NCBI RefSeq assembly: GCF_005519465.1 | Contig: NZ_CP027858.1 | Coordinates: 2,480,001 to 2,544,000 of the forward strand | DNA from: Streptomyces clavuligerus | Lineage (GTDB): Bacteria; Actinomycetota; Actinomycetes; Streptomycetales; Streptomycetaceae | Reading direction: 5' to 3' | Length of the DNA stretch: 64,000 nt | Shown here: piece by piece, positions 1 through 6,727 of the stretch | Position numbering within the stretch: the first letter of the stretch is position 1 | Layout of the letters: each line of letters opens with the position of its first letter | The notes under the pieces: model-generated | The model's database searches: none | What the model was told of the DNA's origin: nothing | What the model saw: only the letters and a program-made list of their open reading frames with translations | Position numbers and translations under genes: made by a program

Positions 1-417
1 GCCGAGGAGCGGCAGCGGCTGAAGCCGCGGGGGCCGCAGGGGCTCCCCGCCGAGTCGGGCTCCGGGACCCGGGTGGTGTACGACCTGTCGGAACGCAGGA
101 TCTGGCTGGTCAACGGGGACCGCAAGGTCGCCCGCAGCTTCGCCGTGATGCCGTCGACGGTGCATCCCCGGCCGGGTTCCTACTCCGTCACCTCACGGTC
201 GGGGCAGGTCACCGGGTCGGACGGGGTGGCGATCGAGCATGTGGTGCGGTTCGCGCACCTGGGCGACGTGGTGATCGGCTTCAGTGCCGCCGTGAACGGC
301 TCGATGGCGGAGCCGGACCCGGACCGCAAGACGGGCGGCGTGCGGATGATGCGGAGCGACGGGGACGTGATGTGGCGGTTCGCCACGGTCGGCTCGAAGG
401 TGATCGTGGTCCCGTAG
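1..417 (+). CDS. L,D-transpeptidase (YkuD)-like protein lacking the catalytic Cys, 5' end cut off
   Basis: The frame is open from base 1, so the start lies outside the window; 138 residues are visible. The visible part (VYDLSERRIWLVNGDRKV, then a PGSY segment) looks like the beta-rich YkuD domain that cross-links peptidoglycan stem peptides. In active enzymes the C-terminal motif is HGCVRM-like, with a nucleophilic Cys. Here the matching stretch reads KTGGVRMM, with Gly in place of Cys, so a transpeptidase reaction is unlikely. It may bind cell wall or be a structural relative. A signal peptide cannot be judged because the N-terminus is missing. The fold assignment is by motif only. Confidence 0.6.
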   Translation, partial: AEERQRLKPRGPQGLPAESGSGTRVVYDLSERRIWLVNGDRKVARSFAVMPSTVHPRPGSYSVTSRSGQVTGSDGVAIEHVVRFAHLGDVVIGFSAAVNGSMAEPDPDRKTGGVRMMRSDGDVMWRFATVGSKVIVVP

Positions 418-520
418 GCCGGGACCCCGTGAATCCGGCGCCCCCTTCCCGGACCGCCCGGCCCGGAAACGGAAATCGCCCGTACGAAGGACCCCGCGCG
501 CACCGGACACGAGGGCTGCG

Positions 521-565
521 CGGGAGTACGGCGGAGGGCGGGACACGGGAGTACGGCGGAGGGCG
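521..565. repeat. 20-bp direct repeat, two copies 25 bp apart
   Basis: The 20-mer CGGGAGTACGGCGGAGGGCG occurs at 521-540 and again at 546-565, separated by five bases. It sits between the end of the YkuD-like gene and the end of the convergent small gene at 585-827. No function is apparent; it may be a slippage product. Confidence 0.85.
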
Positions 566-584
566 ACGGGCGACGGCGCGGACC

Positions 585-827
585 TCAGGCGGCCTCGGGC
601 GCCTCGGGGCGGTCGCTCCCCCGCGCCGGGGCCGGGCGCGGCGGCGTCGACAGGGCACTGGCCGCCGCGCAGGACGCGAGCAGATCGCGCATGGACAGCG
701 CGGCGGGGGCGGACGGCTGGCGCCCGGGGGCCCCTGGGGCCGGGCGGACGGCCCGTACCGGCGGGTGGTCCGCCGTCGTCCGCCGCCGCCCGGAGTGGGG
801 CTGGAGTTCGCGCTCGGGTGCCGTCAT
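585..827 (-). CDS. Small uncharacterised protein, 80 aa
   Basis: The gene is not recognised. Support for it being real is a strong Shine-Dalgarno sequence (GGAGG, six bases before ATG at 827), almost uniform G or C in third codon positions, and an 18-bp palindrome 29-46 bases upstream of the start. The protein is rich in Pro, Arg and Ala, with a short conserved-looking core (SMRDLLASCAAASALSTPPR, residues about 45-64) holding its single Cys. It has no signal peptide and no clear membrane segment. It lies downstream of tsaE on the same strand, but the palindrome between them suggests its own promoter. It could be a small regulatory or iron-responsive protein; this is inference from the upstream site only. 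Confidence 0.55.
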   Translation of the reverse strand: MTAPERELQPHSGRRRTTADHPPVRAVRPAPGAPGRQPSAPAALSMRDLLASCAAASALSTPPRPAPARGSDRPEAPEAA

Positions 828-855
828 GGGTCGCCTCCTGTGGTCACGGGGGCTG

Positions 856-873
856 GGTTAGGTATACCTAACC
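856..873 (-). promoter_or_regulatory. 18-bp perfect palindrome, possible operator for the small gene at 585-827
   Basis: GGTTAGGTATACCTAACC is a perfect inverted repeat of nine-base half-sites. The arms resemble IdeR/DmdR (DtxR family) half-sites, and aligning it with the 19-bp iron box matches TTAGGT on one side and CTAACC on the other. However, the TTAGG/CCTAA spacing is shorter (4 rather than 9 bases), so it is not a canonical iron box. A second inverted repeat (GTGGTCAC at 840-847, GTGACCAC at 889-896) flanks it. Confidence 0.5.
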
Positions 874-1011
874 AGGGCTCCGTACCATGTGACCACGGTC
901 GGCACGGCCCACGCAACATTTTCCCGACGCCGTGTCGGAATATTCGTCCCGGAAGCCGCGCGGGCCGCCGGGTCCGGCGCGGCGCGGGCCCGGACCGGCG
1001 GGGCACAGGGC

Positions 1012-1569
1012 TCAGCCGGTGGGCAGGTCCACCCCGGACCAGCGGGAGCCGTAGCCCGTCAGGGTGACCCTGCGCCGGTCATCGGCGTCGTCGGCACCCC
1101 CGTCGGCGGTGTCCGCCGCGTCCCCGGGGACCGTGCCGTTGCCGACCACCCGGTGGATCACCACATGCAGCCGGTCGTCCGACAGTTCCTCGACCTTGCC
1201 GTCGCCCCACTCCACGACCACCACCGAGTCCGGCAGCGAGACATCGAGGTCCAGGTCCTCCATCTCGTCCAGACCGCCGCCGAGGCGGTAGGCGTCCACA
1301 TGGACCAGGGCGGGGCCGCCGCTCAGGGACGGGTGCACACGGGCGATGACGAAGGTGGGCGAGGTGACCGCGCCCCGCACGCCGAGGCCCTCTCCGAGCC
1401 CCCGGGTGAGCGTGGTCTTGCCCGCGCCCAGCTCCCCGGTGAGCATCACCAGATCACCGGGGCGCAGCAGTGCGGCGAGCCGCCGTCCCAGGTCCCGCAT
1501 CTCTTCGGCGGAGTCGACGGCGAGGTGGGCGGCGGAGTACTCAGCCGCCGGGCTGTGCGGTGCTTCCAT
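1012..1569 (-). CDS. tsaE: tRNA threonylcarbamoyladenosine biosynthesis ATPase TsaE
   Basis: TsaE is the ATPase partner of TsaB/TsaD in making the t6A modification at position 37 of ANN-decoding tRNAs. The P-loop GELGAGKTT sits at about residues 45-53, followed by SPTFVI, the family motif HVDAYRL and VVEWGD near the nucleotide pocket. The length of 185 aa is a little above the usual 150-170 because of N- and C-terminal extensions. ATG at 1569 is preferred over an in-frame TTG at 1578. The start overlaps the end of the upstream hydrolase by 29 bases, which suggests translational coupling in the nnr-alr-hydrolase-tsaE operon. Confidence 0.92.
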   Translation of the reverse strand: MEAPHSPAAEYSAAHLAVDSAEEMRDLGRRLAALLRPGDLVMLTGELGAGKTTLTRGLGEGLGVRGAVTSPTFVIARVHPSLSGGPALVHVDAYRLGGGLDEMEDLDLDVSLPDSVVVVEWGDGKVEELSDDRLHVVIHRVVGNGTVPGDAADTADGGADDADDRRRVTLTGYGSRWSGVDLPTG

Positions 1570-2767
1570 ACGGCCCAACGGTAGCCGCTGCCGGTACCGC
1601 CCCCGCCCGGACGAGGAGATCCGCCAGCCGGTCGGTGACGGCGTCGGGGTGCTCCAGCATCACCAGATGCCCGCCGTCGGGCACGATCACCAGTTCGGCG
1701 TCGGGCAGCAGATCCGCGATCGTCTCGCTGTGGCCGCTGGGGGTGACCAGGTCCCGGTCCCCGGCGAGCACCAGGGCCGGAATACCGGCGAAGACGGGGA
1801 GCGCGGCGGCCTTGTCGTGCTCGTCGAAGGCGGGGTAGAACTCCGCGACCACGTCGATGGGGGTGGACTCGATCATCCGCTCGGCGAAGCGGACCACGGC
1901 GGGGTCCACGTCGCGGGAGGAGAACGAGTACCGCTTGATCAGGCCCGCGAACAGGTCGGCGGTGGCCCGGCGGCCCCGTTCCACCAGTTCGGCGCGGGAG
2001 CCGAGGGCGCGCAGCACCCCGGGGAGCACCCGGCGCACGGCGTTGACCCCGGCGACCGGGAGCCCGTAGTCGACCTCGCCGAGCCGTCCGCTCGACGTCC
2101 CGACGAAGGCGACCCCGACGACCCGTTCCCGTACCAGCTCGGGGAAGTGCCCGGCGAGGGCCATCATCGTCATGCCGCCCATGGAGTGGCCCACCAGTAC
2201 CAGGGGTCCCTCGGGGGCCGCCGCGTCGATGACGGCCTTCAGGTCGCGCCCGAGGCGGTCGATGGAGACGGGGACCGCGTCCGGGCCGGTCTGCTCGGCG
2301 CCCCGGTCCGAGCGGCCGTGGCTGCGCTGGTCCCAGTACACAGTCCGGACCAGTCCGCGCAGGGCGGCGCGCTGGAAGTGCCAGCAGTCCTGGTTCAGGC
2401 AGTAGCCGTGGCTGAACACGACGGTGACGGGGGCGGGGGCGCGACGGCCGAAGATCCGGCGCCGGCGCGGGGCGGCGACCTGCGGATCGACCGCGTCGAC
2501 CTCGTAGTACAGCGCGGTGCCGTCGTCGGCGTACGCGGTGCCGGGGGTGCCGCGCAGGGCCCCGTACGGCCCGGTGGTGTCCAGGGCGAGGCGGGCCTTG
2601 CGGCGGGTGCTGCGGCTGACGGTGAGGCGGTCGACGGCGACGGCCGCGGCGGCGCCCGCGGCGAGCAGGCCGAGCGCGGCTCCGGCCATGCCCGCGCGGC
2701 GCCAGTTCCCGGCCGCGGCGGCGTCCACCGCGGCCGCGACGGACTCCCCCGTACTGGTCTCGCTCAC
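1541..2767 (-). CDS. Alpha/beta hydrolase with N-terminal membrane anchor
   Basis: The 408-aa protein starts at GTG. A hydrophobic Ala/Gly/Leu stretch at about residues 26-46 probably anchors it in the membrane. The hydrolase domain shows an oxyanion-side motif FSHGY (118-122), the nucleophile elbow GHSMGG with Ser195, a GDRD segment carrying the acid (Asp337 or Asp339), and the catalytic His367 in GGHLVMLEHP. The substrate cannot be told from sequence; lipase, esterase or epoxide-hydrolase-like activity are all possible. It lies between alr and tsaE in a minus-strand operon. Just upstream (2820-2849) are four near-tandem copies of GTCGTGC in the spacer to alr. Confidence 0.85.
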   Translation of the reverse strand: MSETSTGESVAAAVDAAAAGNWRRAGMAGAALGLLAAGAAAAVAVDRLTVSRSTRRKARLALDTTGPYGALRGTPGTAYADDGTALYYEVDAVDPQVAAPRRRRIFGRRAPAPVTVVFSHGYCLNQDCWHFQRAALRGLVRTVYWDQRSHGRSDRGAEQTGPDAVPVSIDRLGRDLKAVIDAAAPEGPLVLVGHSMGGMTMMALAGHFPELVRERVVGVAFVGTSSGRLGEVDYGLPVAGVNAVRRVLPGVLRALGSRAELVERGRRATADLFAGLIKRYSFSSRDVDPAVVRFAERMIESTPIDVVAEFYPAFDEHDKAAALPVFAGIPALVLAGDRDLVTPSGHSETIADLLPDAELVIVPDGGHLVMLEHPDAVTDRLADLLVRAGAVPAAATVGPYGSTAQPGG

Positions 2768-2851
2768 CGTGCTGACCGCCTCCCTCGTCGCCGTGCGCCG
2801 TGTCGTCCTACGCCCTGTCGTCGTGCGTCGTGCCGTCGTGCCGTCGTGCGA

Positions 2852-4042
2852 TCAGGGCCGGGCCGTGGGGACGGCCCCCGGCAGTGGCTCCCGCTCCGGC
2901 TCCTCGTGCAGCAGCACGCGCGGCACCCGGGTGCCGATCCGGGTGACGATCTCGTACGCGATGGTGCCCGCGGCCCGCGCCCAGTCCTCGGCGCTGGGCT
3001 CGCCCCGGGTGCCGGGGCCGAAGAGGACGGCCTCGCTGCCCTCGGGGATCTCCTGTCCGCCGAGGTCCACGACGAACTGGTCCATCGCGATCCGGCCCGC
3101 CGCCGTGCGCACCCGGCCGCCGACGAGGACCGGGCCCCGGCCGGAGGCATGGCGCGGGACGCCGTCCGCGTAGCCGACCGGGATCAGTCCGAGGGTGGTG
3201 GCCCCGGGGGTGGTGTAGTGGTGGCCGTAGCTGACGCCGTGCCCCTCGGGCACCCGCTTGACCAGGGCGACCGAGGCGGCGAGCGTCATGACGGGGCGCA
3301 GCCCCAGCTCCTGGTGGGTGCCGATCTCGGGGCTGGGCGACACCCCGTACATGGCGATACCGGGGCGGACGAGGTCGAAGTGGGCCTCGGGCAGGGTGAG
3401 GGTCGCCGGGGAGTTGGCGATGTGCCGGACCTCGGGGTCGGCGCCCTCCTTCTCCGCGTGCGCGACCATCTCGCGGAACGCGGTGAGCTGGTGCGCGATG
3501 GAGGGGTGGCCCGGCTCGTCGGCGCAGGCGAAGTGGGACCAGAGCCCGGTGATCCGGACGGCGCCCTCGGCCTCGGCGGCGCGGGCGGCGGCGACCAGCG
3601 CGGCCCAGTCGGCGGGCTGGCAGCCGTTGCGGCCGAGACCGGTGTCGGCCTTGAGCTGGATGCGGGCGGTCCGCCCGGTGGCGCGGGCGGCGGCGACGAC
3701 CTCGTCGAGCGCCCAGAGGCCGCTGACGGACATGTCGAGCCCGGCCTCGATCCCCTCCCGCCAGGGGCCGCCCGGGGTCCACAGCCAGCACATGATCCGC
3801 CCGGGGACGCCCGCGGCGCGCAGCGCCAGCGCCTCGTCCGGGGTGGCGGTCCCGATCCACTCGGCCCCCGCCGCGATCGCGGCCCGCGCGCAGGGCACCG
3901 CGCCGTGCCCGTAGCCGTCGGCCTTCACCACCGCCATGAGCCCGGCCCGGGGCGCCCTGGCACGCAGGGCGCGCACGTTGGCGCGCAGGGCGGCGAGGTC
4001 GATCTCGGCACGGGCTCGGGTGTGCGGCGTTGTCTGGGTCAT
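2852..4042 (-). CDS. alr: Alanine racemase
   Basis: PLP enzyme that interconverts L- and D-alanine, supplying D-Ala for peptidoglycan. The PLP lysine is Lys40 in AVVKADGYGHG; the second catalytic base is the Tyr in GVSYGHHY, with the usual IPVGYADG and AMDQFVVDLG segments of the C-terminal beta domain. It has 396 aa from ATG at 4042, giving MTQTTPHTRARAEIDL, the typical actinobacterial N-terminus. A longer frame upstream is low-complexity and has no homology-like content. It follows nnr on the same strand after about 395 bases and precedes the anchored hydrolase by 84 bases. Confidence 0.97.
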   Translation of the reverse strand: MTQTTPHTRARAEIDLAALRANVRALRARAPRAGLMAVVKADGYGHGAVPCARAAIAAGAEWIGTATPDEALALRAAGVPGRIMCWLWTPGGPWREGIEAGLDMSVSGLWALDEVVAAARATGRTARIQLKADTGLGRNGCQPADWAALVAAARAAEAEGAVRITGLWSHFACADEPGHPSIAHQLTAFREMVAHAEKEGADPEVRHIANSPATLTLPEAHFDLVRPGIAMYGVSPSPEIGTHQELGLRPVMTLAASVALVKRVPEGHGVSYGHHYTTPGATTLGLIPVGYADGVPRHASGRGPVLVGGRVRTAAGRIAMDQFVVDLGGQEIPEGSEAVLFGPGTRGEPSAEDWARAAGTIAYEIVTRIGTRVPRVLLHEEPEREPLPGAVPTARP

Positions 4043-4437
4043 CCGCCACAGTCTCTCAGGCCGCCCAGGACCACCCGGTCCGCGACTCCCCCTTGACCCC
4101 ACCGCCCGCTGTGCCCTTCCTCACGCCCCACCGGCCGAACCACCCGGACCCCACCGCCAGCGCCGGACGCCCCGGGCACCGGGGGCCACAGCACCGCTGC
4201 CCACGGCGGACCACCGCCCATGGGGACGGCCCCGGGCCCGGTCCCCGACCGCCCGGTACGGGACCGGCCCACCCGGGTCGGCGGCGCGACCACCCGGCCG
4301 CCGGAGACAGCCCCCGCCAGCCACCGGAAGGCACGTCACAGCCCCGGCCCACCGGACTCCGTCGGGCGCGGAGACGCCGTCGACGGCGGGACCCCGTCGG
4401 CCGCCCGGCGGGCACATGGCCAAAGAGGAGGCCGGGG
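4043..4437. other. Intergenic region between nnr and alr, nothing recognised
   Basis: The 395 bases are Pro/Arg-codon-like GC-rich sequence in several frames, but with no Shine-Dalgarno-supported start, no strong hairpin and no clear -10/-35 pair. It presumably holds the alr promoter. Confidence 0.5.
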
Positions 4438-5880
4438 TCAGTCCGGGGTGCGGATGTCGCGCCAGGCCGCCCCGAGGGCGTCGGCGACCTCGTAGGAGGT
4501 GATGGGGGTGGACACGGCGGCGGCGCGGCGGGCGGCGAGGCCGTGGAGGTAGGCGGCGCAGGAGGCGGCGTCGAGCGGGGGCAGACCGGCGGCGAGGAGG
4601 GAGCCGGCGAGGCCGGAGAGGACATCGCCGCTGCCCGCCGTCGCCAGCCAGGGCGTTCCCATGGGGTCCGCCCGCACCGGGAGCCGGGGGTCGGGGGCCG
4701 CGATCAGGGTGGTCGAGCCCTTGAGCAGGACCGTCGCCCCGTAGCGCGCGGACAGTTCGCGCACCGCGTCCAGCCGGCCCGCCTCCACCTCGGCACGGTC
4801 GCGGCCGAGCAGCGCCGCCGCCTCCCCGGCGTGCGGGGTGAGCAGGGTCGGCGCGGTCCTGGCGCGGACCGCGTCGGGGTCCAGGAGCCGCAGCCCGTCG
4901 GCGTCGACCAGCACCGGCACATCGGAGGCGAGGACCTGGCCCACCGTGTCCTCGTCGTCGCCGAGGCCCGGCCCGACGACCCACGCCTGCACCCGGCCCG
5001 CCTTCACGGGCGGCCCGGCGTGCACCAGCGCCTCGGGGAAGCGGGCGACCACGGCGGCGCCCTCGGGGCCCACGTACCGCACCGCGCCCGCTCCGCCGCG
5101 CAGCGCGCCCGCGACCGTGAGGACCGCGGCGCCCGGGTAGCGCGCCGACCCGGCGGCGACGCCGACGACCCCGCGCCGGTACTTGTCGCTCTCCCCCGAC
5201 GGCTCCGGCAGCAGCACCGCCACATCCGGGTGCTGGAGCGACTCCACGTCGGGGACGGACGGCAGATGGGGGCCGAGCCCGATGTCGACCAGCCGCACGG
5301 TCCCCGCGTGCTCGCGCGCCGGGTCGATCAGCAGCCCCGGCTTGTCGGTGCCGAAGGTGACCGTCGCGTCCGCCCGCAGGGCCTCCCCGCGGACCTCGCC
5401 GCTGTCCGCCTCGACGCCGCTGGGCAGATCGACCGCGACGACGACCGCGCCGGAGCCCCGGGCCGCCCGGGCCACGGGCACCGCCGCCGGGCGCAGCCCG
5501 CCCGTGCCGCCGATGCCGGTGATCCCGTCCAGCACCAGATCGGCCCCGCTGAGCACCGCGAAGGGGTCGTCGGCGACCCGCCCGCCCGCGGCCTGGAACG
5601 CGGCGAGCCCGGCGGCGTGCGCGCGGTCCGGCGCGAGCAGCACCGCGTGCACGGCCGCGCCCCGGCGGGCGAGCCGGGCACCCGCCCAGAGCGTGTCGCC
5701 GCCGTTGTCGCCGCTGCCGACGAGCAGGACGACCCGGGCCCCGTACACCCGGCCGAGCAGATCGGCGCAGGCGGCGGCGAGCCCGGCGGCGGCGCGCGCC
5801 ATGAGCGCCCCGTCCGGGAGCCGTGCCATCAGCTCGGCCTCGGCGGCCCGGACCTTCTCCACACGGTGAGCGGTACGCAT
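4438..5880 (-). CDS. nnr: Bifunctional NAD(P)HX epimerase and ADP-dependent dehydratase
   Basis: Repairs hydrated NADH and NADPH: the N-terminal YjeF epimerase interconverts R- and S-NAD(P)HX, and the C-terminal ribokinase-like domain dehydrates the S form. The N-terminal domain (about 1-215) has GSGDNGGD and VAVDLPSGVEADSG. The C-terminal domain (about 225-480) has the YRRGVVGVAAGSARYPGAA segment, LTPHAGEAAALLG and the nucleotide-site motif ATAGSGDVLSG. The length of 480 aa matches the fused bacterial enzyme. ATG at 5880. The gene heads the minus-strand run towards alr and tsaE; its upstream neighbour is the divergent iron-box pair. Confidence 0.95.
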   Translation of the reverse strand: MRTAHRVEKVRAAEAELMARLPDGALMARAAAGLAAACADLLGRVYGARVVLLVGSGDNGGDTLWAGARLARRGAAVHAVLLAPDRAHAAGLAAFQAAGGRVADDPFAVLSGADLVLDGITGIGGTGGLRPAAVPVARAARGSGAVVVAVDLPSGVEADSGEVRGEALRADATVTFGTDKPGLLIDPAREHAGTVRLVDIGLGPHLPSVPDVESLQHPDVAVLLPEPSGESDKYRRGVVGVAAGSARYPGAAVLTVAGALRGGAGAVRYVGPEGAAVVARFPEALVHAGPPVKAGRVQAWVVGPGLGDDEDTVGQVLASDVPVLVDADGLRLLDPDAVRARTAPTLLTPHAGEAAALLGRDRAEVEAGRLDAVRELSARYGATVLLKGSTTLIAAPDPRLPVRADPMGTPWLATAGSGDVLSGLAGSLLAAGLPPLDAASCAAYLHGLAARRAAAVSTPITSYEVADALGAAWRDIRTPD

Positions 5881-6064
5881 GGTCCCGAGTCTGCCTCAGC
5901 GGGCCCCGCCGCGCCCGGGTGCACAGCGGCGGAGCGCCCGGCTCCGGGCCGGGCACCGAACGGCGGAGCGCGGACGGCACAGCGGCGGACCGAGTCACCC
6001 AAATCACCCCCTTCGGAACGAACTTGCCCGTTCGGACAGCTCGCCGGACGGCGCGCGGGGAGGG

Positions 6065-6106
6065 TTGACGAACCCTCACGAGCAAACTTAGGTTTGCCTT
6101 ACCTAA
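6065..6106 (+). promoter_or_regulatory. Promoter overlapped by an iron box (IdeR/DmdR operator)
   Basis: A -35 hexamer TTGACG (6065-6070) is followed after 17-18 bases by a -10 TTAGGT/TAGGTT. The -10 lies inside TTAGGTTTGCCTTACCTAA at 6088-6106. This 19-mer matches the DtxR-family iron box (TTAGGTTAGGCTAACCTAA) at nearly every position, with both five-base ends perfect. A second, overlapping inverted repeat, GCAAAC-TTAG-GTTTGC, spans 6082-6097. An operator over the -10 predicts repression by the Fe-loaded regulator and induction in low iron. The transcript would start about 45 bases before the gene at 6152. Confidence 0.85.
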
Positions 6107-6151
6107 GTGGGACGCTGAGCGGCGCCCCACCCATCGAAAGGTGTCCTTTTC

Positions 6152-6724
6152 ATGCGCTCTGCCGCCCGCACCGCCGCCCGAGCCGCCACCGCCGTGATCG
6201 GAGCCGGTGCCCTCGCCCTGGGCCTCGCCACCACCGCATCCGCCGCGACCGCGGGCCGCACCGTCACCGACGGCGGCACCACCTACACCCTCTCGGTGAC
6301 CGCGCCCGGCACGGCCGCCGCGTCCGGGGCCAACATCACGGTGAGCGGCAGCGGCTTCAACCAGTCGCAGGGCATCTACGTGGGCCTGTGCGCCATCCCC
6401 GCGGGCGTCGACACCAACAACCCGGCCACCTGGAACAGCAAGCCGACCCCGTGCCTCGGCGGCCAGGACCAGAACGGCACCACCGGCGCCTCGCACTGGA
6501 TCAACAACGACTGGTACTGGATGTCCCCGAACAACTCCTCCCCCTACACCGCCACAGCGGGCGGCCGGGGCTCCTTCTCCGTGACCATCCACGTCAAGGC
6601 CAAAATCTCCACCGCCGTGAGCTGCGGCCAGAACGGCGTCCGCTGCGCCGTCGTCACCCGCGCCGACCACTTCGACGCGAACGACCGCGCGTACGACGTC
6701 TATGTCCCGGTGACCTTCTCCTGA
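6152..6724 (+). CDS. Secreted neocarzinostatin-fold protein, iron-box controlled
   Basis: The 190-aa protein has a Sec signal peptide (Arg-rich start, hydrophobic core, cleavage near TASA-AT at residue 31) and a single beta-rich domain. Four cysteines at 80, 101, 158 and 165 form two spaced pairs: GLCAIP...TPCLGG and SCGQNGVRC. This pattern and the GSGF/IYVGLC and CAVVTRADH segments match the Ig-like fold of the neocarzinostatin apoprotein family, where two such disulfides line a ligand cleft. No chromophore biosynthesis genes are nearby. Given the iron box upstream, haem, siderophore or other iron-ligand binding at the cell surface is a reasonable guess, but is inference. It is followed after three bases by a larger relative. 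Confidence 0.8.
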   Translation: MRSAARTAARAATAVIGAGALALGLATTASAATAGRTVTDGGTTYTLSVTAPGTAAASGANITVSGSGFNQSQGIYVGLCAIPAGVDTNNPATWNSKPTPCLGGQDQNGTTGASHWINNDWYWMSPNNSSPYTATAGGRGSFSVTIHVKAKISTAVSCGQNGVRCAVVTRADHFDANDRAYDVYVPVTFS

Positions 6725-6727
6725 CCC

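Noticed and set aside
856..873. Calling the palindrome a canonical iron box
   Set aside because: The spacing between TTAGG and CCTAA is four bases, not nine; kept only as a candidate.
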